Positions 7,187 through 15,981 of a stretch of 64,000 nucleotides of DNA are shown one piece after another. The notes under the pieces were generated by a model. That model ran no database searches. It saw only the letters and a list, made by a program, of their open reading frames with translations, and was not told the origin of the DNA. Made by a program: the position numbers and the translations under genes. Origin of the DNA: Aurantibacter crassamenti (GTDB lineage: Bacteria > Bacteroidota > Bacteroidia > Flavobacteriales > Flavobacteriaceae); assembly GCF_016811105.1 (NCBI RefSeq), contig NZ_JAFBGM010000001.1, forward strand, positions 2,546,126 to 2,610,125, written 5' to 3'. Each line of letters starts with the position of its first letter. Within the stretch, counting starts at the first letter, position 1.

Positions 7187-8707
7187 ATGGATGTTTTAGG
7201 TAAAAGCAGTGATATATTTCGGTTACTTTCAGAGTCAGTTTCTGAAGGTATGTTGGTGGTAAATGATAAGCAAATAATAGCAGCCGCAAATGGTTCTGCA
7301 CATGCAATGTTTGGTTATGCGAAAAATGAGCTTGTGGGTAAGCCATTAGATATTTTGATACCATGGAACTATCGCAAAGCACATTCAGGACATTTTAATG
7401 GTTTTACAAAAGGGGCTGAAAAAAGGCAAATGGGCCGGGGCCGAACTCTTTACGGTTGTAAAAAGAACGGTGAAGAATTTCCTGTTGAAGCGGGCTTAAA
7501 TCCGTTAGAGCTTTTTGATACCAAATACGTCATGGCACTAGTGACAGATATAACGGAACGAAAGAAGTCAGAAGAAGCACTAAGCCATTGGTATCAAATA
7601 TTCAATGAATCATTAAATGAAATTTATGTTTTTGATGCCACAACTTTTAAGTTTATCAATGTAAACTATGGCGCTCAAATGAACACGGGCTATTCTTTAG
7701 AAGAATTGAGAAATCTTACCCCAGCAGATATTAAACCTGATTTTGATGAAGCTTCTTTTAAAACACTGCTAGTAAACCATTTTGACGGTCAAGAACCAAA
7801 GTTGGAATTTGAGACTATACATCAGCGAAAAGATGGATCTACATACCCTGTTGAGGTACATTTAGAGCTCTCGAATATAGGAGATCGAAAAGTGTATGTT
7901 GCCTTTATTCTCGACATTACCGAGCGTAAAGCATATACCGAGAATTTAGAAAGAACTGTAGCAGAACGTACTGTGCAGCTAGAGGAAGCACTGGCTGCAG
8001 AAAAAGAATTAGGCGAACTAAAAACAAAATTTCTTTCTTTAGTATCACATGAGTTTAAGACTCCTTTAAGTAGTATTTTGACCTCTACCACGCTTTTGAC
8101 CAAATACACCAAAACGGAACAACAACAAAATAGAGACAAACATCTACATACAATCAAAAGTAAGGTGAAGTATTTAGACAACATCTTAAATGATTTTCTA
8201 TCCGTAGAAAGACTTGAATCAGGTAAAGTAAAGTACATCTACAGCACTTTTCCGTTAAGTAAAGTGGTAAATGAGGTTGTATATGATTCAAACATGTTAT
8301 TGAAAGATGGTCAGCGTATATTATATCCTCAAGATATTGATGAAATCATTTTAGAATTTGATGAAAAAATATTAGAACTAGCTTTATCTAACTTAGTTCA
8401 TAATGCAATTAAATATTCTCCGGAACATAAGGTTATTGACATTCGTGTTTCTAAAGAGAAACAATTTATCTTCTTACATATTATTGATAAAGGAATCGGT
8501 ATTCCTCTTGCAGAGCAAAAATTCATATTTGAACGCTATTTCAGGGCAGGTAATGCGCTATTGAATCAAGGTACAGGAATTGGATTAAATATTGCGAAAC
8601 GTCATTTAGAGAATTTAGGAGGCGATATCACATTCAAGAGTATAGAAAATACAGGAACAGAATTTAAAATTAAAGTTCCTTTACAACCTTTAAAATCTGA
8701 ATCATGA
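7187..8707 (+). CDS. PAS-PAS sensor histidine kinase
   Basis: A 506-residue cytoplasmic kinase with no membrane helix. PAS 1 spans about residues 8-125, PAS 2 about 133-247, then a short coiled coil, HisKA with the phosphoacceptor His 288 in SLVSHEFKTPLSS, and HATPase_c with N-box (LVHNAIKYSPEH), G1 (DKGIGIP) and G2 (GTGIGLNIAKRH). PAS 1 resembles FixL (NYRKAHSGHF, GRGRTLYGCKKNGEEFPVE). By my recollection of FixL, the proximal haem His position is Arg here, so haem-based oxygen sensing is not supported. The start ATG 7187 lies only about six bases after a likely -7 element, so the mRNA may be almost leaderless. The stop overlaps the regulator start by four bases; the pair is surely cognate. 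Confidence 0.93.
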   Translation: MDVLGKSSDIFRLLSESVSEGMLVVNDKQIIAAANGSAHAMFGYAKNELVGKPLDILIPWNYRKAHSGHFNGFTKGAEKRQMGRGRTLYGCKKNGEEFPVEAGLNPLELFDTKYVMALVTDITERKKSEEALSHWYQIFNESLNEIYVFDATTFKFINVNYGAQMNTGYSLEELRNLTPADIKPDFDEASFKTLLVNHFDGQEPKLEFETIHQRKDGSTYPVEVHLELSNIGDRKVYVAFILDITERKAYTENLERTVAERTVQLEEALAAEKELGELKTKFLSLVSHEFKTPLSSILTSTTLLTKYTKTEQQQNRDKHLHTIKSKVKYLDNILNDFLSVERLESGKVKYIYSTFPLSKVVNEVVYDSNMLLKDGQRILYPQDIDEIILEFDEKILELALSNLVHNAIKYSPEHKVIDIRVSKEKQFIFLHIIDKGIGIPLAEQKFIFERYFRAGNALLNQGTGIGLNIAKRHLENLGGDITFKSIENTGTEFKIKVPLQPLKSES

Positions 8708-9756
8708 AAAAAGTACTTTTAATAGAAGACGATCTTTCATTACGCGAAAATACTGCGGAAATATTGGAGCTCTCAGGATATGAAGTACGTATGGCGCCAA
8801 ATGGAAAAATAGGCGCAGATTTAGCAAAAAAGCATATACCAGATATTATCGTTTGTGATATTATGATGCCAGAAATGGATGGCTATGGAGTTTTGCAAGA
8901 ACTTTCCGCAAATGGATCTACTAAGCACATACCTTTTATATTTCTTTCGGCAAAAACAGAACGTTCAGAGATTCGAAAAGGAATGGATTTAGGTGCTGAT
9001 GATTATCTAACCAAACCATTTGAAGAAGTAGAACTATTAAGTGCTTTAGAAAGTAGATTGGCCAAAGCAGAATTGCTGTCGAGAATGATTGCACCACCAA
9101 ATCAAGATGTAGAAGCACCTGAAGATCAGATGGTCACTCTAAATGAGTTAAAGAATTTTTTCGATGATCATGGTAGTATAGATAGGTTTGAAAAAGGAGA
9201 ACATATATTTAACGAAGGTGCGCGCGCTACTACGGTTTATCTTTTATTAAAGGGTGTTGTTAAATGTTATAAAATGGATGAGGATGGAAAAGAATTAATA
9301 ACTGCCTTATACCGTGCTGATGATTTCTTGGGGTTCACCTCTTTTGAAGAAAACTTACCATACCAAGAAACAGCTACAGCAGTAGAGAATGCTGAAGTTG
9401 CCGGAGTTTCAAAATTAAAATTGAAAGAGATTTTGCAAAAAAATCAAAATGTTTCGTTACAGTTAATGGAACTCTTAACTGAAAATATTACGGATATTAA
9501 AGAACAATTATTACAGATGGCTTATAGTTCTGTTCGCAAAAAAACAGCGCAAACACTATTGCAATTTTCAGAAATTATGAATAAAAAATCTGAAGAGCCT
9601 TTACGTATATCAAGAAGTGATTTAGCTAGCGTTGCAGGCATTGCTACAGAAAGTTTGATTCGCACTTTATCTGGATTTAAAAAAGAAGGTTTAATTGAAA
9701 TTGAAGGTAGAAATATTCGAATAGTAAAACTTGATGCGCTACAACAAGTAATTTGA
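8704..9756 (+). CDS. Response regulator fused to CRP/FNR DNA-binding module
   Basis: A 350-residue fusion. The receiver domain (1-120) has acidic pocket EDD 8-10, phosphoacceptor Asp 52 (VCDIMMPEMDG) and Lys 104 (LTKPF). A cNMP-binding-like beta-roll follows (about 150-240; FEKGEHIFNEGA, VYLLLKGVVKCY), then a CRP-type winged helix (about 270-345). The recognition helix, GIATESLIRTL, keeps the Glu and Arg that contact the G of TGA in FNR and CRP. No N-terminal cysteine cluster is present, so it is not an oxygen-labile FNR. Control is expected by phosphotransfer from the overlapping kinase gene. It is the best local candidate to bind the TGAT-N4-ATCA sites of this island (inference). Confidence 0.93.
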   Translation: MKKVLLIEDDLSLRENTAEILELSGYEVRMAPNGKIGADLAKKHIPDIIVCDIMMPEMDGYGVLQELSANGSTKHIPFIFLSAKTERSEIRKGMDLGADDYLTKPFEEVELLSALESRLAKAELLSRMIAPPNQDVEAPEDQMVTLNELKNFFDDHGSIDRFEKGEHIFNEGARATTVYLLLKGVVKCYKMDEDGKELITALYRADDFLGFTSFEENLPYQETATAVENAEVAGVSKLKLKEILQKNQNVSLQLMELLTENITDIKEQLLQMAYSSVRKKTAQTLLQFSEIMNKKSEEPLRISRSDLASVAGIATESLIRTLSGFKKEGLIEIEGRNIRIVKLDALQQVI

Positions 9757-9771
9757 ACCTGTCTTCTTAAC

Positions 9772-9783
9772 TGATATTTATCA
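9772..9783 (+). promoter_or_regulatory. CRP/FNR-like operator and promoter, first Usp unit
   Basis: TGATATTTATCA is a perfect palindromic site. TAGATTTG (9807-9814), a perfect -7 element, begins 29.5 bp from its centre, so the site would be centred near -41.5. The predicted start of transcription is about 13 nt before the ATG at 9832. Confidence 0.78.
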
Positions 9784-9831
9784 TTTTTTCCTGCTGTTTA
9801 CAACCATAGATTTGTTCAGATAGCGTAATAA

Positions 9832-10683
9832 ATGATGAAGAATATATTAATGCCCACCGACTTTTCGGAGAACGCATGGAATGCGTTACTGTATGCAAAG
9901 CAACTTTTTAAGAACACAAAATGCAATTTCTACATCGTACATGTTAGTGATTTTATTGATTCTCCTATGAATACTGCTTTTTATGAAGAAGGTGAAAATG
10001 GTCAAACTCAAGAATTGGTAGAATCTTCAAAGAAACAATTAACTAATTTACTGCGGAAAATAGAAAATAACATCTCTAATAAAAATCACAATTACATTGG
10101 TTTACATGAACATGGTTTCTTCTTAGAAACAATTAAAGAACACATTGCCCAAAAGAAAATAAATCTCATCGTTATGGGAACAACAGGCGTTACGGGTATG
10201 CGTAAACGTATCATTGGTAGTAATTCGGGTGATGTTATTACTAAAGTAAAATGTAATACATTAATTATACCGAAGGGGGTCGTATTTTCTGTTCCACAAG
10301 AAGTTGCTTTTCCAACGGATTATAACATATTTTACTCTCATAATATTTTAGATGCAATTACTGAAATGCTTGGGTTGTGCGAAGGTAATATTCGGGTAAT
10401 GAACGTTTCAAAAGCAGATAGGGAATTAACTATAACACAACAAAAAAACAGAGAATACCTTTTTGACTACTTAAATGAAACTTTCGATAAAAATAATAGT
10501 TTTCATACTATTACAAATAAAAGTGTGAATGCTGCGATACAATGTTTTGTGGAAAGTAGAGACATTGATATGATTATCATGGTAGCTAAAAATTTAAATT
10601 TTATACAACAAATACTTTTCGATTCTTTAACCGAAAAAGTCAGTTTTCATACATCGGTTCCCTTCTTTGTAATTCATGAGTAA
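9832..10683 (+). CDS. Universal stress protein, tandem Usp domains
   Basis: A 283-residue protein with an intact first Usp domain (ILMPTDFSENAWNALLYAK; loop VMGTTGVTG followed by GSNSGDVI) and a second domain that lacks the GxxG nucleotide loop. ATG 9832 or ATG 9835 could start it; the paralogues begin M-K-N-I-L, which slightly favours 9835. It is a single-gene unit with its own operator. Usp proteins of this two-domain type are induced by low oxygen or growth arrest in other bacteria; no partner can be named from sequence. Confidence 0.9.
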   Translation: MMKNILMPTDFSENAWNALLYAKQLFKNTKCNFYIVHVSDFIDSPMNTAFYEEGENGQTQELVESSKKQLTNLLRKIENNISNKNHNYIGLHEHGFFLETIKEHIAQKKINLIVMGTTGVTGMRKRIIGSNSGDVITKVKCNTLIIPKGVVFSVPQEVAFPTDYNIFYSHNILDAITEMLGLCEGNIRVMNVSKADRELTITQQKNREYLFDYLNETFDKNNSFHTITNKSVNAAIQCFVESRDIDMIIMVAKNLNFIQQILFDSLTEKVSFHTSVPFFVIHE

Positions 10684-10709
10684 TTACAATCTAATATGTG
10701 TTAGATAAC

Positions 10710-10721
10710 TGAGCGATATCA
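10710..10721 (+). promoter_or_regulatory. CRP/FNR-like operator and promoter, three-gene Usp operon
   Basis: TGAGCGATATCA has one mismatch to TGAT-N4-ATCA. TATTTTTG (10745-10752), a perfect -7 element, begins 29.5 bp from the centre. The ATG at 10768 follows about 11 nt after the predicted start of transcription. Confidence 0.68.
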
Positions 10722-10767
10722 TAGTTTACAGAGGTAATCACATTTATTTTTGAATAAAATATAGCTT

Positions 10768-11613
10768 ATGAGAACGATTTTGATACCGACGGACTTTTCA
10801 GAAAACGCATTGCATGCTATTCAATATGCATTAGCACTGTTTAAATGTGAGCGAACTAAAATCTATGTGCTTCATGCATATGCTGATGAAGTTTATGGGC
10901 CTTTTAAGGCAAATAAGCAAAACGATATTGAAGATAAAAAAAAGAGCATTAAAGCAGCATCGGACCACAAACTTGCCGAACTTATTAAACTAGTAACGGC
11001 TATTCCTCCAAACCCAAGGCATAGCTTTGAGAATATAGCCGTTTTTGATTCGTTAGTCGATGGAGTAAATGATTATGTCAATAAAATCAATATTGATTTA
11101 GTTATCATGGGAACAAAAGGAAAGTCTAATGATAAAAACATAATTTTCGGAAGTCACACAGTACAATTATTCAAATATGTTCAATGTCCTGTTTTAGCGG
11201 TACCACAAGATGCTGAATTTCGTCAGCCAAAAAAAATATTATTTCCTACTAATTTTATGTTGCCCTATAAAAGAAGAGAACTTAAATTATTGAACTGTCT
11301 CAGTAATGAGTATAAATCAGAAATACATTGCCTTTATATTTCTGACTTTGAAGCATTAAGCGCACGTCAAATTGATAATAAACGGTTTTTAAGTGAGAGC
11401 TTACCCAATTCCTATCTTTTCTTTGAACAAACTGCTGTAAAAAATAAAACTGCAGCTATTCAGGAATTTATAAAACTTCATCAAATAGATTTTTTAGTAA
11501 TGGTAAATTCTAGACATTCCTTTTTAGAGGATTTACTTTACCGCTCTACAGTAGATGAAATTGGGTTAACAACCAAAATTCCGTTTTTGGTTATGCAAAA
11601 TCTATCCAGATAA
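10768..11613 (+). CDS. Universal stress protein, tandem Usp domains
   Basis: A 281-residue paralogue and the first gene of a Usp triplet (10768, 11630, 12485) with gaps of 16 and 12 bases. The first domain opens ILIPTDFSENALHAIQYA and keeps the nucleotide loop (VIMGTKGKS then GSHTVQLF). The second domain ends in RHSFLEDLLYRSTVDEIG, a tail motif shared by most copies here. The distance between paralogues argues for old duplications, not recent ones. Confidence 0.9.
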   Translation: MRTILIPTDFSENALHAIQYALALFKCERTKIYVLHAYADEVYGPFKANKQNDIEDKKKSIKAASDHKLAELIKLVTAIPPNPRHSFENIAVFDSLVDGVNDYVNKINIDLVIMGTKGKSNDKNIIFGSHTVQLFKYVQCPVLAVPQDAEFRQPKKILFPTNFMLPYKRRELKLLNCLSNEYKSEIHCLYISDFEALSARQIDNKRFLSESLPNSYLFFEQTAVKNKTAAIQEFIKLHQIDFLVMVNSRHSFLEDLLYRSTVDEIGLTTKIPFLVMQNLSR

Positions 11614-11629
11614 ACTAAAGAATGAGGTA

Positions 11630-12472
11630 ATGAAAAATATACTTTTACCAACTGACTTTTCTAATAATGCCTTAAATGCAATTTTTACAGCAATAAAATT
11701 ACATAAAAGTGCTGCTTGTAAGTTTATAATAATACATGCTTATGAGCCTGATAACAGAAACATTATCAGTCCTCAAAATAGTACTAGAGCTGGAATGGTT
11801 TATGATGCATTACATTTAGATGCATTGAACAAATTAGAAGTAACTCTAGGCGACGTTAATAGTGCTTCTAATCAGGATAAACATACATTTTCATTAAAAG
11901 CAATTCAAGGAAATCTGGCTAGTGTAATTAGTGAACTAGTTCCAAAACACGACATAGATTTAATTGTTTTAGGAGCCAAGGGAGCAACTAGTGCAAAGCA
12001 AATATTTTTAGGAAGTAATACCGTAAGGGTGATTAAGAATGTTCGAAACTGCCCAATTTTAGCAATTCCTAGAGACTTTAATTTTCAATCGCTTAAAAAA
12101 ATTGTTTTCCCAACAGAGTATGCACACTTCTTCTCAAAAAATCAACTAAATCAATTAATAAAAATGGCTGAAGAATGGAAATCTCAAATACTTGTTTTTC
12201 ATGTAGCCAAAGAGTTTAAACTTTCAGAGAAGCAAATAATGCATAAAGAATTATTACAAGAACGGCTAGAGGATATTAAACATTCATTCCATAACATTGA
12301 AATTCAAACTACTGTAGCAGATGCGATAACAGAATTTGTTAAGGCGCAATTAGCAGATATGATTTGTTTAGTTCATTATAGTCACACCTTTATGGAAAAA
12401 TTGACAGAAGAGCCAGTAGTAAAAAAAGTGGGTTTTAAAACAGAAGTTCCATTATTAGTATTACCCGAATAA
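11630..12472 (+). CDS. Universal stress protein, tandem Usp domains
   Basis: A 280-residue second gene of the Usp triplet. The first domain has ILLPTDFSNNALNAIF and the loop IVLGAKGATSAK then GSNTVRVI. The second has lost the loop and ends in HTFMEKLTEEPVVKKVGF. It has no promoter of its own in the 16-base gap and must be read from the operator at 10710. Confidence 0.9.
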   Translation: MKNILLPTDFSNNALNAIFTAIKLHKSAACKFIIIHAYEPDNRNIISPQNSTRAGMVYDALHLDALNKLEVTLGDVNSASNQDKHTFSLKAIQGNLASVISELVPKHDIDLIVLGAKGATSAKQIFLGSNTVRVIKNVRNCPILAIPRDFNFQSLKKIVFPTEYAHFFSKNQLNQLIKMAEEWKSQILVFHVAKEFKLSEKQIMHKELLQERLEDIKHSFHNIEIQTTVADAITEFVKAQLADMICLVHYSHTFMEKLTEEPVVKKVGFKTEVPLLVLPE

Positions 12473-12484
12473 AACAGCATACAT

Positions 12485-13336
12485 ATGATACATATTCTAG
12501 TACCTACAGATTTTTCAGCGAATGCGTATAATGCGCTTCGCTATGCCACAGGTTTATTCAAAAATGAAACATGTACATTTTATATATTAAATGCTTTTCA
12601 GACAGGAGCATCTAATCTTGAAAGTATTCGAAATAGAGAACGAAATACTCGCTTATTTCAAATAGCCAAAGAGACTTCAGAAAGAGATTTAGCTGCAGTG
12701 TTAAAACAAATTACGGCAGAGAATAAAAACGCCAATAGTATATTTAAAACAATTTCTGTTGCAGATTCATTAGTTAATGCCATAGGAAAATCAGTGATTG
12801 AAAATAGGGTTCAATATATTATTATGGGTACCCAGGGAGCTAGTGGACTAAAAAGTGTTTTCTTAGGTAGTAATACAGTTAACATAATCAGTAAAATAGA
12901 TTTTTGTCCAATTGTAGCTGTTCCATCAGAATATAAATTTGCCATTCCAGACACCATTCTTTTTGCAACTGGTTTTGAACATGTATATGATAAATACGAG
13001 CTAAAGCCAATGCTTTTTCTTGCTAAACTTTTAAAATCGAATATTCAAGTATTACATCTTTTCGATGAAACAAAAAAAGAGGCACATCAAGAGACTGCTA
13101 AAAATGTGATTGAAAAGAGGCTTAAAGGTGTAAATTATAATATTTTAGAAAAGGAGAAGAAAGAAAAAGTGTCTACCGAAATCGCAGCTTTTGTAGATAA
13201 AAACAATAATATTGGTATGGTTGCAATTATCGATTACTGGCACAGTTTTATAGAAAAATTAACCCGTGAATCAGTCGTTAAAAATATTGCATTTAAAACA
13301 AAGGTGCCATTATTAGTAATGCATTTACCAGAATAG
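12485..13336 (+). CDS. Universal stress protein, tandem Usp domains
   Basis: A 283-residue third gene of the Usp triplet. The first domain has ILVPTDFSANAYNALRYA and the loop IIMGTQGASGLK then GSNTVNII. The second is degenerate (HSFIEKLTRESVVKNIAF). A long A/T stem (13344-13369) that could end both this operon and the convergent small gene follows the stop. Confidence 0.9.
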   Translation: MIHILVPTDFSANAYNALRYATGLFKNETCTFYILNAFQTGASNLESIRNRERNTRLFQIAKETSERDLAAVLKQITAENKNANSIFKTISVADSLVNAIGKSVIENRVQYIIMGTQGASGLKSVFLGSNTVNIISKIDFCPIVAVPSEYKFAIPDTILFATGFEHVYDKYELKPMLFLAKLLKSNIQVLHLFDETKKEAHQETAKNVIEKRLKGVNYNILEKEKKEKVSTEIAAFVDKNNNIGMVAIIDYWHSFIEKLTRESVVKNIAFKTKVPLLVMHLPE

Positions 13337-13343
13337 ATTTGAT

Positions 13344-13369
13344 ACTATATTTTTTTTAAAAAAAATAGT
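13344..13369. terminator. A/T-rich hairpin between convergent genes
   Basis: ACTATA followed by eight T, then eight A and TAGT, forms an almost perfect stem without G+C clamp. It lies between two convergent stop codons, so bidirectional termination is plausible but weakly supported. Confidence 0.4.
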
Positions 13370-13383
13370 AATAAAATGTTCTA

Positions 13384-13623
13384 TTAGTCAATTACCGTAG
13401 TTTTATTATTTTGTAGTTGTAAGTGACTTACGGGAAAACCAATACATTTTAATTCTTTTTTTACTCGATCTAGGGCTGCTTTGCTTGCATGTAAAAAGGT
13501 GATTGTGCTATTTTCAATGTCCATATCCAATATTACAATATCCATTATGCGATTCAGATTACGAGTTACAATGTTTTTACCTTCTGTTGATGTAAAGTTT
13601 TTTAATGTTGCAGATGTTTTCAT
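13384..13623 (-). CDS. Small HMA-like fold protein without CxxC
   Basis: A 79-residue protein whose strand/helix order (VTRNLNRIMDIVILDMDIENSTITFLH, then ALDRVKKELKCIGFPVSHLQ) looks like the ferredoxin-like HMA fold. The metal-binding CxxC is absent; a single Cys precedes IGFPV. I do not recognise a named family. It diverges from the ROK kinase gene, with the operator 13671-13682 between them. A weak minus-strand -7 element (TATTTTAA, 13647-13640) sits at the regulon's distance, so it may be co-regulated. Confidence 0.6.
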   Translation of the reverse strand: MKTSATLKNFTSTEGKNIVTRNLNRIMDIVILDMDIENSTITFLHASKAALDRVKKELKCIGFPVSHLQLQNNKTTVID

Positions 13624-13670
13624 GATGTTTATTTTTCATTTAAAATAATCACTTCTAATTTTATATGGAA

Positions 13671-13682
13671 TGATATTTATCA
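13671..13682. promoter_or_regulatory. Divergent CRP/FNR-like operator
   Basis: TGATATTTATCA is a perfect site. Plus strand: GAATTTTG (13706-13713, five of six -7 positions) begins 29.5 bp from the centre and faces the ROK kinase. Minus strand: TATTTTAA (13647-13640, weaker) faces the 79-residue protein. Confidence 0.7.
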
Positions 13683-13735
13683 GTTTAGAAAATAAAAAAC
13701 TTGCAGAATTTTGAGGTTAGATTAAATATATTTCA

Positions 13736-14707
13736 ATGGATAAAAATTCTATGAAACTTATACTGGCTATTGATGTTGGTGGCACCTTCACAAAATTAGG
13801 ATTAGTTAGTATTGAGGGTGAAATTATCTCGGGACGTTTATTTAAGACTGGAGCAAGGCAGCCTTTTAACGAATTCAAGAAAAAGTTGTCTGAAGAAATA
13901 GAACAACTCCGGACTACGACAACAAAAACTTACACTATTCAAGGTGTAGGTATTGGTGCACCCAATGCTAACTATAAAACCGGAGAAATGATAAATCCAC
14001 CTAATTTTAGTTGGGGGCAACGCGTGCCTGTCAAAAAAATGGTACAGCAATTACTTAATTTTCCGGTTTATATGACCAATGATGCTAATGCAGCGGCATT
14101 AGGAGAACTTTATTTTGGTGCTGGTAAAAACATGAAAAATTTTGTTGTACTTACTTTAGGCACAGGTCTAGGTAGCGGAATAATTAATGAAGGTCGGTTA
14201 ATTTATGGACAACACGGTATGGCAGGCGAATTAGGTCATGTAAACGTGTTTTCAGAAGGTAGACAATGCAATTGTGGCCTTAAGGGTTGTCTAGAAACCT
14301 ATGCATCAGTAACAGGTATTAAGCGTACCGTTTATGAATTGTTTGCAGATAGTAATGCAGAATCGTTATTACGTAGTGTTAGTTATGAAGATCTTACTGG
14401 CAAGAATATTTCAGAAGCAGCAAATGAAGGAGATATTATTGCATTAAAGGCTTTTGAATATACTGCTCAAATTTTAGGTGGTAAGATGGCCGACACTGTT
14501 GCACATTTAGAACCTGAAGCTTTTATATTAACAGGCGGACTGAGTCAAGCGGGAGATTTATTTTTAAAACCATTAAAAAAATATATGGAAGCTGCACTTT
14601 TCAACACCTATAAAAACAAAGTAGAAATAGTCCTGTCAAAATCAACAAGTACAGAAGCAGTATTAGGGCCAGCAGCTTTAGCACTGGTGGGATTAAAATT
14701 AAAATAA
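13736..14707 (+). CDS. ROK family sugar kinase (glucokinase-like)
   Basis: A 323-residue ROK kinase. The phosphate-1 motif is AIDVGGTFTKLGLV, the central region has NDANAAALGELYFGAG and LGTGLGSGII, and the zinc motif is CNCGLKGCLE preceded by GELGHVNV. This suits ATP-dependent phosphorylation of glucose or a related hexose. ATG 13736 or ATG 13751 (MKLILAIDVGG) could start it. Its place in the stress island suggests fuelling of fermentative glycolysis together with the D-lactate dehydrogenase at 22776 (inference). Confidence 0.9.
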   Translation: MDKNSMKLILAIDVGGTFTKLGLVSIEGEIISGRLFKTGARQPFNEFKKKLSEEIEQLRTTTTKTYTIQGVGIGAPNANYKTGEMINPPNFSWGQRVPVKKMVQQLLNFPVYMTNDANAAALGELYFGAGKNMKNFVVLTLGTGLGSGIINEGRLIYGQHGMAGELGHVNVFSEGRQCNCGLKGCLETYASVTGIKRTVYELFADSNAESLLRSVSYEDLTGKNISEAANEGDIIALKAFEYTAQILGGKMADTVAHLEPEAFILTGGLSQAGDLFLKPLKKYMEAALFNTYKNKVEIVLSKSTSTEAVLGPAALALVGLKLK

Positions 14708-14712
14708 TATAG

Positions 14713-15012
14713 CTAAGAATTTTCTTTTATTACGCCCATAATTTCTTGTTTGGGTAAAGCTCCAGATTTTCGCCAAAGTTGCTTTCCGTTTTTAAATAAC
14801 AACATTGTAGGTACGCCCTTTACTTGATATTTGCTTGCCAATAGTTCGTTTTTATCAACATCTATTTTCACAATTCTAACGGCATCTCCTAATTCTGATT
14901 TTACATCTTTTAAAATAGGCCCCAGTGTTTTACATGGACCACACCATTCTGCAAAAAAATCTACTAAAACGGGTATTTCAGAAGCTATCACTTTATCAAA
15001 ATTTCCTTTCAT
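14713..15012 (-). CDS. Thioredoxin
   Basis: A 99-residue thioredoxin with the active site WCGPCK, the cis-Pro segment KGVPTMLLF and typical length. The open frame reaches 15060, but the segment before MKGNF is not part of the fold; ATG 15012 (or 15021) fits best. It is a reductant for protein disulfides in the cytoplasm. It diverges from the Usp gene at 15134, with the operator 15064-15075 between them; the minus-strand -7 match at the standard distance is poor, so co-regulation is uncertain. Confidence 0.93.
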   Translation of the reverse strand: MKGNFDKVIASEIPVLVDFFAEWCGPCKTLGPILKDVKSELGDAVRIVKIDVDKNELLASKYQVKGVPTMLLFKNGKQLWRKSGALPKQEIMGVIKENS

Positions 15013-15063
15013 AGTATTCATTTTTAATATACTGAAAATTACAAAATATTGATATTTCAAAAC

Positions 15064-15075
15064 TGATGAATATCA
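15064..15075 (+). promoter_or_regulatory. CRP/FNR-like operator and promoter, Usp pair
   Basis: TGATGAATATCA is a perfect TGAT-N4-ATCA site. TAGTTTTG (15099-15106), a perfect -7 element, begins 29.5 bp from the centre and drives the Usp pair at 15134 and 15982. Confidence 0.76.
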
Positions 15076-15133
15076 TGGTTTAATTCTAATCTTCAAGTTA
15101 GTTTTGAGTAATGAACCTTAAAAAATAAATGCT

Positions 15134-15976
15134 ATGTTACGTGTACTTCTTCCAACAGATTTTTCAGATAACTCGTTTGATGCTATTCAATACACTTTAC
15201 AGTTATTAAAAGATGTAGAATGTGAGTTTTCTTTATTACATACCTATATGCCACCAATTTATCAAGCTCAATATTTAACTATTAGCCCAGGGCAAATTGG
15301 TTTAGGTGATGTCATGCGCGAAAATGCAGTAACTAACTTAGACAAACTACAAAAGCGAATAGCAAAAGAATACCAAAATACTAATCACCATTTTCAATCT
15401 CATACATGCCTGAACACATTAGTTAGTCAAGTTAACGAAATGGTAGAAGACCTAAATATTGATTTAATAGTAATGGGAACCAAAGGAGCAACTGGTGCGG
15501 AAGAGATATTGTTTGGAACCCATACTGTTCATGTAATTAAGAAAGCAAAATGTCCTGTTATCGCCATACCGCCTAATTTTAAATATGAGGTGCCTAAAGA
15601 AATTTTATTTCCGACGGATTATGAAGTAGAATTCAAGTCCAAACCATTGGAAGTGCTTTTAGAAATTGCTAAAAAACACATTGCTAGTGTTGAGGTGTTA
15701 CATGTTTCGTATGGATATGAACTTTCTGAAAAACAACAGAAGAACAAAGAAAAATTAGATGATATACTTAGTAGTGTTGCACATCTTTTTCATGATCAAT
15801 CGAATCAAGAAGTCATTCAGGCAATTAATAATTTTCAGTTAAAACATAAGATGAACTTTTTAGTTATGATTCAAAATAAGCACACTTTTGTTGAACGAAT
15901 GTTTATTGAACCCGTCATTAAAAAAATAGGATTTCATATTACTATACCTTTTATGGTTATTCCACATTTTAATTAA
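15134..15976 (+). CDS. Universal stress protein, tandem Usp domains
   Basis: A 280-residue paralogue with LLPTDFSDNSFDAIQY and the loop IVMGTKGATGAE then GTHTVHVI in domain 1. Domain 2 is degenerate and ends in HTFVERMFIEPVIKKIGF. It is the first gene of a two-gene unit; the next Usp gene begins five bases after its stop. Confidence 0.9.
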   Translation: MLRVLLPTDFSDNSFDAIQYTLQLLKDVECEFSLLHTYMPPIYQAQYLTISPGQIGLGDVMRENAVTNLDKLQKRIAKEYQNTNHHFQSHTCLNTLVSQVNEMVEDLNIDLIVMGTKGATGAEEILFGTHTVHVIKKAKCPVIAIPPNFKYEVPKEILFPTDYEVEFKSKPLEVLLEIAKKHIASVEVLHVSYGYELSEKQQKNKEKLDDILSSVAHLFHDQSNQEVIQAINNFQLKHKMNFLVMIQNKHTFVERMFIEPVIKKIGFHITIPFMVIPHFN

Positions 15977-15981
15977 AATAC

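Noticed and set aside
8338-8348. TGATGAAATCA inside the kinase gene
   Set aside because: The spacer is three, not four, bases, it lies in coding sequence, and no -7 element is at the required distance.
8704-9756. Oxygen-sensing FNR with an iron-sulfur cluster
   Set aside because: The N-terminal cysteine cluster of FNR is absent; a receiver domain takes its place.
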